Shown piece by piece: positions 55,743 to 63,353 of a stretch of 64,000 nucleotides of DNA. Position 1 is the first letter of the stretch; every line of letters starts with the position of its first letter. The notes under the pieces were generated by a model that saw nothing but the letters and a program-made list of their open reading frames with translations, had not been told where the DNA came from and made no database searches. Source of the stretch: Halomonas sp. TD01 (GTDB lineage: Bacteria > Pseudomonadota > Gammaproteobacteria > Pseudomonadales > Halomonadaceae); the NCBI RefSeq assembly GCF_923868895.1, contig NZ_OV350343.1, positions 2,666,001 to 2,730,000 of the forward strand. Reading direction: 5' to 3'. Position numbers and translations under genes: made by a program.

Positions 55743-55790
55743 ATGGCACTAACCGTTCGACAGATAAACTCAACCAAACCTAGCACGAAA
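55743..55790 (+). pseudogene. Remnant of tyrosine-recombinase integrase N-terminus
   Basis: From ATG 55743 the frame reads MALTVRQINSTKPSTK, the opening of DUF4102-type integrases that insert at tRNA genes, before similarity ends and a stop appears. It lies 165 bases past tRNA-Arg in the expected orientation. The 55579-55742 stretch has no gene. Confidence 0.55.
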
Positions 55791-55835
55791 ATTATTACCC
55801 TCCAGATAGCATGGGGTTAGAACTTAGCCCCGGAT

Positions 55836-55943
55836 CTGCAAGATGATGGAATACCGATCAACCGCAAGACAGTGGCTGCTAGCTTAAAGCGTCAATGCTT
55901 GTGTGCTAAAGCCGCCGAAAAATTCAAAGCTACTACCAACTAG
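55836..55943 (+). pseudogene. Remnant of IS3-family transposase OrfB
   Basis: Thirty-five codons reading DDGIPINRKTVAASLKR then AAEKFKATTN match the N-terminal segment of IS3-type OrfB proteins (usually GI-x-VNRKRV...LMR...KAAKKFKATT). The sequence ends at a TAG and the catalytic core is absent. Confidence 0.6.
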
Positions 55944-55964
55944 CAGCAGTTGTCAGCGGGCGTT

Positions 55965-56268
55965 ACCGTACTTTTTAAGCGAGCTTGTCGGTATTTTAGC
56001 GGCCTGCGATCGGCTGCCGGTAGACGTCATCGAGTTCGATAGCCAGATTATCCAGCGTAGCATGCTGCATGAAGGTCAGCTCCATGAGCTGGCGCACTGG
56101 CAGCGCCAAGGCGGTGGTGGAAGTGATATTCGCTCCGTGTTTGAATCGCTGGCGATCACATCACCTAGCGTATTGGTGGCGTTAACGGATGAAGTTGTAA
56201 ACATCCCAGCGTTCACCAGGCTACCCAGTGATTTGGCCGTCATACTGCGAACCATCGGTCCCTTGTGA
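55965..56268 (+). pseudogene. C-terminal fragment of a DUF2201/VWA-like metallopeptidase-family protein
   Basis: The in-frame segment FLSELVGILAACDRLPVDVIEFDS, then QRQGGGGSDIRSVFE and LVALTDEV, resembles the VWA-like C-terminal domain of DUF2201 proteins (family pattern F..EL..I...D.I.cDs...GGGGTD...VF). The N-terminal part with the peptidase motif is missing, and the frame is joined upstream to the IS3 debris, so this is a truncated relic. Confidence 0.5.
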
Positions 56269-56470
56269 CCTGGGGTGAGACGCTATCCATGGATGGAAGG
56301 CCTATCGCGGGGCGCGCCACTACTCAAAGACATGCCAGATTCACAAGCGACGAATACGCTGAACTGGATGAGCTGGGGGTATATTTGGAAGCGCAGCGGC
56401 TAGGAAGAATATCGATCTACCCGTCACGTTTAAAAGGAATGCTTTCAGGGCAATATCTTTATTGGAGTTT
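56265..56470 (+). other. Unassigned coding-like stretch
   Basis: A frame starting right at the end of the VWA-like fragment reads WGETLSMDGRPIAGRATTQ then YAELDELGVYLEAQRLG. It looks protein-like for about 60 residues and then runs into the end of the DUF4143 fragment on the other strand. No family was recognised. Probably another relic of the same lost island. Confidence 0.25.
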
Positions 56471-57250
56471 CCTGGGGGCTAGCTGCCATTCTCCAGCCCA
56501 GATCCTTTGCGGTAAAAACTGGGTATAGTACAGGGGCATCACAATATTGGTTGGCTCTAGGGCTGAGGGACCCTGTGTGCCCGTTAACTTAAATGTTTTG
56601 CTTGGTGAGCATTTTTCGATGTAGGACGCCAGTGATTTGGCTCGCGTGCGTTTCCCACTTTTGACTTCGACTGGGACAATGCCCCCCTCGTCCATTGCTA
56701 AAATAAATTCAATTTCGGCGCGTGCGTCATTCCACGAATAGCTTGGATCAACGCCAATGGCCGTGAGCTCTTGTTGCACAAAATTTTCTGCCACATACCC
56801 TTTGTACTCATAGTTTTGTTGTTTGAGCTCTTTGTAACTGCTACCCAGCATGTGGTTGAGCAGCCCAACATCAAACAGAAATAGTTTCACCATATTCTCT
56901 TTTTTGTAGGCCGCCAGAGGTGATCTTGGCTGTCCTTCAAAGGGGTAGTTCGCCAAGGCTAGTCGGCAACATGTTAACCAGTGGATGGCAGTCTCAAAAT
57001 CGCTATAACGTGATTTACGCTCATGCACATATTTAAACTTAAAGCGCTTAACGGACGCATCGGCAACTTGAGACAGCTGTGACGTAATGTTGTTGAACAC
57101 AGATTCAATCAGCGTTGCATCGACTTTGCCTGCATACTTGCCAAAATCGCGACGATATCCTTCGACTAAATCAGCATGAATTTTAGATACCTTTTTCAAT
57201 GCGTTCTAAAATGCTCGAGTCTTTATATTGATACCAAGTAGCCACTGCTT
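56459..57250 (-). pseudogene. Truncated ATPase of the AAA_14/DUF4143 type
   Basis: The DUF4143 C-terminal half is well kept: KVSKIHADLVEGYRRDFGKY, KLFLFDVGLLNHMLG, YKGYVAENFVQQELTA and the nuclease-like SWNDARAEIEFILAMDEGGIVPVEVKSGKRT. The N-terminal ATPase is missing, cut at the TnpB fragment near 57260. A further frame break lies near 57190-57200, where ILERIEKGI stops in one frame and KKVSKIHA continues in another. These proteins are common in accessory DNA and their function is poorly known. Confidence 0.7.
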
Positions 57251-57299
57251 CCTTAGCTGCAGGCCTCCTTGCGGATCCTCCACTTGCTGATGCCAGTTG

Positions 57300-57559
57300 G
57301 TAGCCTGAGCGAAAAACTGGCGTACAAGGCGAAGGAGCAGTGCAAACATCTGGTAAAAATCGACCAGTGGTTTGCCAGCTCCAAAACCTGCTCCTGCTGT
57401 GGTCACAAGGTTGAGTCAATGCCCCACAGTATCCGCACCTGGGACTGCCCTAGTTGCGACACAAAGGATATTGACCGTGACGTAAACGCCGCGATCAATA
57501 TTTGCCAGCAAGGCATCTTAAAATTAAAGGCCAAAGGACTGTCGGCTTCTGCCCATTGA
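57300..57559 (+). pseudogene. C-terminal fragment of IS200/IS605-type TnpB
   Basis: The fragment LAYKAKEQCKHLVKIDQWF, then SSKTCSCCGHKV and CPSCDTKDIDRDVNAAINI, shows the TnpB zinc ribbon (C-x-x-C pairs) and the last RuvC motif with DRD. The wedge, REC-like and first RuvC parts are gone, so no active RNA-guided nuclease is made. The 3' end of the element beyond the stop seems intact. Confidence 0.8.
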
Positions 57560-57650
57560 GGCCTGTGTAAGACCGGTAACGCACCTGCATCGGCCTAAGA
57601 CGTGAGAAGCCTCGCCCGTGGTCGCGTAGCGACTCAGGGCGGGGAGCAGT
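57560..57650 (+). ncRNA. IS605 right end, candidate omega-RNA remnant
   Basis: Downstream of the tnpB fragment, CCTCGCCC (57610-57617) pairs with GGGCGGGG (57637-57644), enclosing a second stem GTCGC/GCGAC. This is the stem-loop expected at IS605 right ends, which in related elements forms the scaffold of the guide RNA. The element end is near 57650, so the guide part would read into the adjoining OB-fold gene. Activity is doubtful because TnpB is truncated. Confidence 0.4.
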
Positions 57651-57982
57651 CACTCATACTGGTGCTCAAACTGAACCACACTGCCGTCCGCGTGGATGAG
57701 CTGGCGGGCATAGACTTCCCTGGGGCCAAAGCCATCATCCACAAAACCGGTCACCTGGATGGCTTCGCCTACCTGAGTGGGCACCCAGTTTGGCCCAACG
57801 TAAATATTGATGCTGCCTGTCGCATCCTGCAACCGGAACTCGTCGGTATCCGAAATGCGCTCAACAGTGCCTGATAAGGTCACCATATTGCCTTTTTGCG
57901 CGTCGCCGATGGGGGTGATCTGGCTCGCCATCAAAGCAGGTGCTGAAAGAAGTGCGAGGAGTGCAATGGTCAATGCTTTCAT
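57650..57982 (-). CDS. Periplasmic OB-fold protein, YgiW/BOF family
   Basis: ATG 57982 has GGAGGAAA nine bases upstream and gives 110 residues with a clear signal peptide (MKALTIALLALLSAPALMA). The mature part (MVTLSGTVERISDTDEFRLQD core, GSINIYVGPNW, VTGFVDDGFGPREVYAR) is the bacterial OB-fold BOF domain. In enterics ygiW lies beside the qseBC (preAB) two-component genes, as here. The stop codon sits exactly at the IS605 end, so the last residues may be altered. Confidence 0.85.
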   Translation of the reverse strand: MKALTIALLALLSAPALMASQITPIGDAQKGNMVTLSGTVERISDTDEFRLQDATGSINIYVGPNWVPTQVGEAIQVTGFVDDGFGPREVYARQLIHADGSVVQFEHQYE

Positions 57983-57996
57983 GGGTATTTCCTCCA

Positions 57997-58134
57997 TCAG
58001 TTCAGAGCAATCAGAATCAGGGTGACAAGAATGGCCGCACCAATGGCAAGCCATTTTTTGGGCACCCGTATATCAATATCGCCAGAGAGCCACTCGTTGG
58101 TATTGCGTAAATTTACTTGTCTGATATTTTTCAT
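57997..58134 (-). CDS. Small single-pass membrane protein (45 aa)
   Basis: An unreported-looking 45-codon frame starts at ATG 58134 with a strong GGAGGTGCGC site upstream. It encodes a polar N-terminus (MKNIRQVNLRNTNEWLSGD) and a C-terminal membrane helix (WLAIGAAILVTLILIALN). It ends 14 bases before the OB-fold gene start and lies between that gene and the two-component genes on the same strand. The spacing and ribosome site make translation likely. It may interact with the sensor kinase, but that is inference. Confidence 0.65.
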   Translation of the reverse strand: MKNIRQVNLRNTNEWLSGDIDIRVPKKWLAIGAAILVTLILIALN

Positions 58135-58227
58135 TGCGCACCTCCAAACCTGGTTGCGGGCAAATCCTTTATTGCCCTTGCAGATTACGTCGACAACCTG
58201 ACGGGAACCTGACGAAGGTGCGTTTAT

Positions 58228-59592
58228 TTAAACGTTATTTTTATTTCGATAGTTTTTATTACGATAGATCAGAATGAATTCAGCACCCCTTGCGGGATGG
58301 TTGGATACCTTGATAGCGCCTTTCTGGGCCAGCTGCAGGCGTTGAACAATGGCAAGCCCCAGGCCGCTACCGCCGGGGAAGGCATTTTCCCCTCGCCAGA
58401 AGGCGTCAAACAGATGGGCAAGGGCATCGGTGGCAATACCGTCGCCGAAATCACGCACACTCAGCGTACCTTCAGGGCTTACCCGTATATCCACCCGCTG
58501 GCTGTTTGAGTGCAGCACTGCATTTTCCACCAGATTGGTTAGCGCGAGCTCGACGCCCTCGGGAGCGGCCTTGACGATGGCAGGCTCTGAAGATGGGTGT
58601 AAGGAGAGCGAGACGCCGTTCTGATAGGCAAAGGGAGCCAGGGTCGCTATGACATCTCTGGCAATTTTGTTCAGGTCGCTGCGGGAGAGCGAGGAAATAT
58701 CGAGCGAATCGGCCTTAGAACTAGCCAGCACCTGGTGGACGGTGCGGGAAAGTGCGGCCAGATCGGCGCGCAGTTTGGTGTGGGTTTCACCGTCGGGAAG
58801 GGCGGCTAGACGTGCCGTCAACACGGCAATGGGTGTTCTCAGGGCGTGGGCGATTTCTGCACCTCGGCGCTGTTCGGCCACAAGGGCCATGTTCAGGCGT
58901 TTCAGGGTGCGCTGAGTGGAGTGAACTAGGTCGTCAATTTCAGCGGGAAGCGCGGTATCTTTGAGCGGCGGTGCAGGTTGGCCGGGCTGGATGGTTCGCG
59001 CCCAGTTGGCGGCATGCGTGACAGGGCTCAGGCCGCGACGGATCATGAAGTGGTTGGCCGCGAGCATGATGACGGCCACCGGAAGAATGGGAATCCAGAT
59101 ATGAGTCAGAAACTCACGGGCCAGGGCGCGTCGGACAAGGTGGCCAGGATCATCGTGCATGACAAAGACCAGCCTGACCTTTCCTTCAGGGCGCTGAATC
59201 GCCGTTGACATTAAAATGACCTCCCCGTCCGCTGTTGTTAGGCGGGTCTGCCAGTGCTGGGTAAACAGGTCTGTTTCCAGCGCCTCTGGCGGTATCAGCG
59301 CGGTGTTCTCGGCATCCAGCAGGCGGCCTTGGGCATCCAGCAAGGCAAAGCCATAACTATGTGGATAAGAGCGGTATAACGCGGTTGCCTGTGCATGGAG
59401 GTTTGGGTCGGTACTTTCCATGGCCTCCTGCAGCAGGGAAAGCTGTTTTTCGATGGCCTCCCGTTCCAGTGACGGTTGATCGGCACTGTAATACGTCCCC
59501 ACCACGATGACGTTCATCACGATGGTGACCAGCAGTATCCAGACCAGACGGTAGGTCAGGTTCCTGGCCAGTGTAGGCGGTCTGGGGCTCAT
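58228..59592 (-). CDS. Sensor histidine kinase, QseC/TctE type
   Basis: ATG 59592 overlaps the response-regulator stop by four bases and gives about 454 residues; the longer frame reads into that gene. A membrane helix (about 15-35), a periplasmic loop, a second helix (THIWIPILPVAVIMLAANHF) and a HAMP-like linker precede the HisKA domain with the phosphorylated His in EIAHALRTPIAVL. The ATPase domain has NLVENAVLHS (N box), FGDGI (G1) and GGSGLGLAIV (G2). The signal is unknown. The C-terminus carries an odd duplicated tail (YRNKNYRNKNNV), probably from a small local repeat. Confidence 0.9.
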   Translation of the reverse strand: MSPRPPTLARNLTYRLVWILLVTIVMNVIVVGTYYSADQPSLEREAIEKQLSLLQEAMESTDPNLHAQATALYRSYPHSYGFALLDAQGRLLDAENTALIPPEALETDLFTQHWQTRLTTADGEVILMSTAIQRPEGKVRLVFVMHDDPGHLVRRALAREFLTHIWIPILPVAVIMLAANHFMIRRGLSPVTHAANWARTIQPGQPAPPLKDTALPAEIDDLVHSTQRTLKRLNMALVAEQRRGAEIAHALRTPIAVLTARLAALPDGETHTKLRADLAALSRTVHQVLASSKADSLDISSLSRSDLNKIARDVIATLAPFAYQNGVSLSLHPSSEPAIVKAAPEGVELALTNLVENAVLHSNSQRVDIRVSPEGTLSVRDFGDGIATDALAHLFDAFWRGENAFPGGSGLGLAIVQRLQLAQKGAIKVSNHPARGAEFILIYRNKNYRNKNNV

Positions 59593-60266
59593 GAGGAGGT
59601 ATCTTCCACCAGCATCCAGCCCACACCGCGAATGGTGATGATCGTCAGCCCGCACTTCGTGGGTTTGAGCGCTCGCCGCAGGCGTGAGAGGGAGGCTTCA
59701 AGGGCGTTGGGACCAATGTCATCATCAAAACAGTAAATCGAAGCTTCCAGTGCCTCCCGTGATAGAACTCTCCCTTGGGCTCGCATCAACTGTTCCAGAA
59801 CCCCTATTTCACGCTGGCTGAGAGGCAAGGGGGTGTTGTTGACACTGATCATTCGGGAAGCCGTATCAAACGCCAGCGAGCCGTAGCTGAGTATTGTCTG
59901 GGAGCGTTTGCCTGGCCGCCGTAATATAGCCCGGCACCGGGCAATAAGCTCGGGCATTTCCACGGGTTTGACAAGGTAATCGTCGGCTCCACCGTCAAGC
60001 CCGGCCAGCCTGTCAGAGAGCAGGTCCCGGGCCGTCATGACAATCACGGGTGTTTGGCCATTGGCGCTAAGACGTGGCAGCAGCGTCAGGCCATCGCCAT
60101 CCGGCAGGCCAAGATCCAGCAGCACCAGATCATAGGTAGCCGCTTGGTGCATCGCGAGTGCGCTGGATGCGTTGCGGGCCGTATCAACGGCAAAACCGGC
60201 ATCGCCCAAGGCATGGGCCACCGCTTCGGCCAGGGTAGGGTGGTCTTCAACCAGCAGCATCCGCAT
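59589..60266 (-). CDS. OmpR-family response regulator, QseB/TctD type
   Basis: The 225-residue regulator has a receiver domain (LLVEDHP with acidic pair, phosphorylatable Asp in LVLLDLGLPDGDG, DDYLVKPV with Lys) and a winged-helix DNA-binding domain (about 130-220: LPLSQREIGVLEQLM, LEASLSRLRRALK, ITTIRGVGWML type). It forms a two-gene operon with the kinase downstream, and the small membrane protein and OB-fold gene follow. The 60267-60413 spacer upstream holds its promoter region, with no clear boxes. Confidence 0.93.
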   Translation of the reverse strand: MRMLLVEDHPTLAEAVAHALGDAGFAVDTARNASSALAMHQAATYDLVLLDLGLPDGDGLTLLPRLSANGQTPVIVMTARDLLSDRLAGLDGGADDYLVKPVEMPELIARCRAILRRPGKRSQTILSYGSLAFDTASRMISVNNTPLPLSQREIGVLEQLMRAQGRVLSREALEASIYCFDDDIGPNALEASLSRLRRALKPTKCGLTIITIRGVGWMLVEDTSS

Positions 60267-60413
60267 CGCCGTTTCCCGTTGGTATTTCTTTTGGATGTTA
60301 GCGAATCTTTACCCAACTTAGTACGATTACCACCTGATATTGAATACAACCTTACCGCCTTTAAAAGTCGGCTCATCCTGCCGCTAGGGCGGCCAACTTT
60401 CGTACCGCCGTTT

Positions 60414-63146
60414 TCACATGGTCAGTTCGACCCTCCCCTGTGCCCGTGCCACGGCTTCGGCACGTGCGAGCGCCTGGCGGGCGATGTCGAGGCGGCCTGC
60501 CTCTTGGGCCAGCCCAGCACGTAGTCGGTGAAGCTCGGCGAGGTACCAGCGCTCGCCACTCGCCCGGACGATCGCGAAAGCCTGACGCAAGGCGTGCATC
60601 CCAGCGACTGGATCGCCCATGTTTCCCGCAACCTCTGCGGCGAGTCCGTGGCAGAAGGGTAGCGTGATCCTGACGCCCATCGCACTGAAGGCCGAGAGAC
60701 CCGTCGCAATCCGCGAGGCCCCGGTTGTGTCTCCGGACATTGCCTGCGCCCAGCCTGCCAGCATCTCGCCTGCGTCGCCCCAAACGGGCACCGCCTCAGT
60801 CCGGCACAGAGCGACTAACGCTTCTGCCCGGTCACGGGTTAGTTCAATATCGCTACGTAGACGTGAGCAGACCGCCCCGCACCATAGCATTTGGGCGCGC
60901 CCGAAGGCGGCGCCCAATCGGTCAGCGCGCGCACTGCCAGCGGCGAGGTGCCGCTCTGCCTCTGCCGAGGTGCCGGTTAATTCGGCGACACAAGCCGCGT
61001 ACTGTCGACAAACAACTTCGGGGTCCTCACCGAAAAGTACATTACCGTCCTGCTCGGCATGTCGCGGTGCGATCTCCAGCACGGCGGCGATTTCCGTGGT
61101 ACAGGCCTGTAGGTCGCCGGTGAAAAACCGGGTCTGCCCGACGGCATTATGGGCTACCATCGCCATATGGGCCGGTGCCTGCCCCGCGAGTGACTGCAGC
61201 CCTAGCGCGAGATCTTCGGCACGGGTCAGTTCAGCACGCGTCAGGTGATCGTTCCAGAGCCCTGCAAGAACCGGGATCGTTGTGGCGGGATCGCCGACCT
61301 CGGCAGCTAGTTGACCCGCGCGGCGGTAGACCTCCCGAAGTTCTTGCGCAGTAAACCCATCCGAGACGATGAGTGCCGCCCCGAGCCCGAGCAGGGCATC
61401 GAGTTCGGTAGCGCGATCGACCTCGGGCTTCGTCGTGCCAATCCCGCTGCCTCGAGTTAGGAGATCCCGCGCACGGCGGAACTGCTCTACGGCATCTATG
61501 GAGGCGCCGCGAGCCTGTGCACGCCGCCCCGATAGCACACGATAGTGTGCGGCGCGCGGCCAGTCGGCGCCGCGTTCAAAGTGATCAGCCAACACGGGGG
61601 CGATCTCGCCCGCTGCGTGACCGTGGCTGATCTCTAGTCGGAGACCGACCCTTCTGTGCGTGCCTTGCCTGTTCGCTGCCGGCAGCCCATCGTAGAGCGC
61701 TTCGTGATGTAGCGCGTGCCGGAAAGCATAGCGCGTGGCCACTGTTCCGTCGGGCCGATGGCTGAGGCCCGCGCGGGTGATGAATCGTCGGTTCCGCGCG
61801 AGGTGCTCTAGCTGCCGCTCCGCCGCTTCCACCCCGTCGCGGTTGTCGGCTAGATCGATGGCGGAAAAGGTCGGTCCCGCCACGCTGGCGGTTTCAAGCA
61901 AGCTGCGTTCCTCAGCCAGCAGGCGGCTGGTGCGTTCGGTTTCGATCAGGGTACGGACACTTGGGGCGATGGCTGCGACCAGCGCCTCGGGTGTGGATGA
62001 AAGCCGCCAGCCGGCCTCGTCACGCCGCACAAGGCCTTGCGCCTGCCAAACGTCTGTCGCCGCATCAATGAGCATGGCATGGCCCTCGGTTCGGTGGGCG
62101 AGGGCCTGCGCCAAACCAGGAGGAAAGGAGTTGTCCTTGAACCGTTCTGCAAGGTATCCAGACACTGCAGACTCATCTAGACCGTCAAGGGTGATCAACC
62201 TGCAGTCTGGCTGCCGACTTAGTTGACCCAGCGTGGTCGCAAGCGTCCCGGCGCGGTCTAGTTCGTCATCGCGATAGCTGCCCAGAACCAGTAATCGCGC
62301 CGGTGTGCGTTGCAGCCCCCAAGCGGCTAGCCAGGCGAGCGTACTAGGGTCTGCCCAGTGCAGATCCTCTAGCACCAGAACTCCAGGACGGCTACGGGTC
62401 AGTCGTTCCATCAGCGCCGAGAATTCCCGCAGCATTGAGTTGTGGCGAGTACGATCCAACGCTTCGGCCTCCAAGCGACGCCCGGGGGAGTGTTGCTTGA
62501 CCCAAGAGGGAGCGACGAGTGGCAGAAGCCGCGCCAGCGTGGCCTCCTCAGGTCCGACCATGAGTTGCGTCAATACATCCATCAGCAGCCCGTAGGGTTC
62601 GCGTGCGCCAGGGTGAGCGATGGCCTGACCCCGAGCAATCCACAGTGGCGTGCGCTGGGGTAAACTAGCCTCAAATGCTTCCAGAAGGCGTGTTTTTCCG
62701 GCTCCTGCTTCGCCCGAAATCAAAGCCATCGCCCGTCGACCATGCCTGGCGGCGGCGGCCCTTTCACTTAGGGTTTCCAGCTCCTTGTCCCGTCCGATGC
62801 AGAACACTGTCGATGCCGCCACGAGATCTTCAGACGCATCGCCGATCAGCGGGATCGGACGCGTTAGCCGGTAGCCCCGGCGGCCCACTGTCTCGATTAG
62901 CCTGATGTCTTGGGCGTTGTTATCCAGCATCTGGCGTAATTCGCGGATGCACTGTTTGGGTCCCGCCTCGTTACCAGGGCCGTTGCCCCATATCATGCGC
63001 CGCAAATCAGTCGTGCTGACCACTTCTCCTTGCTGCTCTATCAGTGCCACCAGTACGGACAGTGTCTTGGGGCGTAGGCGTATCTGTACTTCACCGCACT
63101 GTAGGATGCCTTCGCATAGGTTTACCTCGATATCTTCCGAAGTCAT
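60414..63146 (-). CDS. Large transcriptional regulator: winged helix, AAA ATPase, TPR-like repeats
   Basis: The 910-residue protein starts with an OmpR-type winged-helix domain (about 1-100: LRPKTLSVLVALIEQQGEVV, RLIETVGRRGYRLT). An ATPase domain of the AAA_16/STAND type follows (about 115-400: Walker A GEAGAGKTRLLEAF, Walker B VLVLEDLHWADPSTLAW). The C-terminal ~450 residues are Ala-rich helical repeats, probably TPR-like. Such proteins act as signal-integrating activators, comparable to MalT or CadC-ATPase hybrids. The coding DNA is noticeably more GC-rich than the rest of the window. It is divergent from the serine hydrolase gene, which it may control. Confidence 0.85.
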   Translation of the reverse strand: MTSEDIEVNLCEGILQCGEVQIRLRPKTLSVLVALIEQQGEVVSTTDLRRMIWGNGPGNEAGPKQCIRELRQMLDNNAQDIRLIETVGRRGYRLTRPIPLIGDASEDLVAASTVFCIGRDKELETLSERAAAARHGRRAMALISGEAGAGKTRLLEAFEASLPQRTPLWIARGQAIAHPGAREPYGLLMDVLTQLMVGPEEATLARLLPLVAPSWVKQHSPGRRLEAEALDRTRHNSMLREFSALMERLTRSRPGVLVLEDLHWADPSTLAWLAAWGLQRTPARLLVLGSYRDDELDRAGTLATTLGQLSRQPDCRLITLDGLDESAVSGYLAERFKDNSFPPGLAQALAHRTEGHAMLIDAATDVWQAQGLVRRDEAGWRLSSTPEALVAAIAPSVRTLIETERTSRLLAEERSLLETASVAGPTFSAIDLADNRDGVEAAERQLEHLARNRRFITRAGLSHRPDGTVATRYAFRHALHHEALYDGLPAANRQGTHRRVGLRLEISHGHAAGEIAPVLADHFERGADWPRAAHYRVLSGRRAQARGASIDAVEQFRRARDLLTRGSGIGTTKPEVDRATELDALLGLGAALIVSDGFTAQELREVYRRAGQLAAEVGDPATTIPVLAGLWNDHLTRAELTRAEDLALGLQSLAGQAPAHMAMVAHNAVGQTRFFTGDLQACTTEIAAVLEIAPRHAEQDGNVLFGEDPEVVCRQYAACVAELTGTSAEAERHLAAGSARADRLGAAFGRAQMLWCGAVCSRLRSDIELTRDRAEALVALCRTEAVPVWGDAGEMLAGWAQAMSGDTTGASRIATGLSAFSAMGVRITLPFCHGLAAEVAGNMGDPVAGMHALRQAFAIVRASGERWYLAELHRLRAGLAQEAGRLDIARQALARAEAVARAQGRVELTM

Positions 63147-63151
63147 GTTTT

Positions 63152-63259
63152 ATGGGGCCTCAAGACTTATTGCCGGAAGCCATTGCGCGTGAATGGCGGC
63201 AGCAGTTAAGTAAATGGCTTAGTAAAGCGCGAATTATACCAATATTGAACCCTAATTGA
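63152..63259 (+). other. Short frame in the intergenic region, probably not a gene
   Basis: A 35-codon frame (MGPQDLLPEAIAREWRQQL then SKARIIPILNPN) lies between the divergent regulator and hydrolase genes. It has no good ribosome site and may be the relic of a lost gene. The rest of 63147-63353 is A/T-rich and should contain both divergent promoters. Confidence 0.2.
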
Positions 63260-63353
63260 ACTTTACACTTATTTGTTTGCAATCAGAAATGAGCTATCTT
63301 CGCCTTCGAGAAAATATAAGCAAAAATGCGCACAACAGAAGAGGGGCAGGCAC

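Noticed and set aside
57300..57650. An active TnpB RNA-guided nuclease
   Set aside because: Only the last RuvC motif and the zinc ribbon are left; the first catalytic residues are absent.
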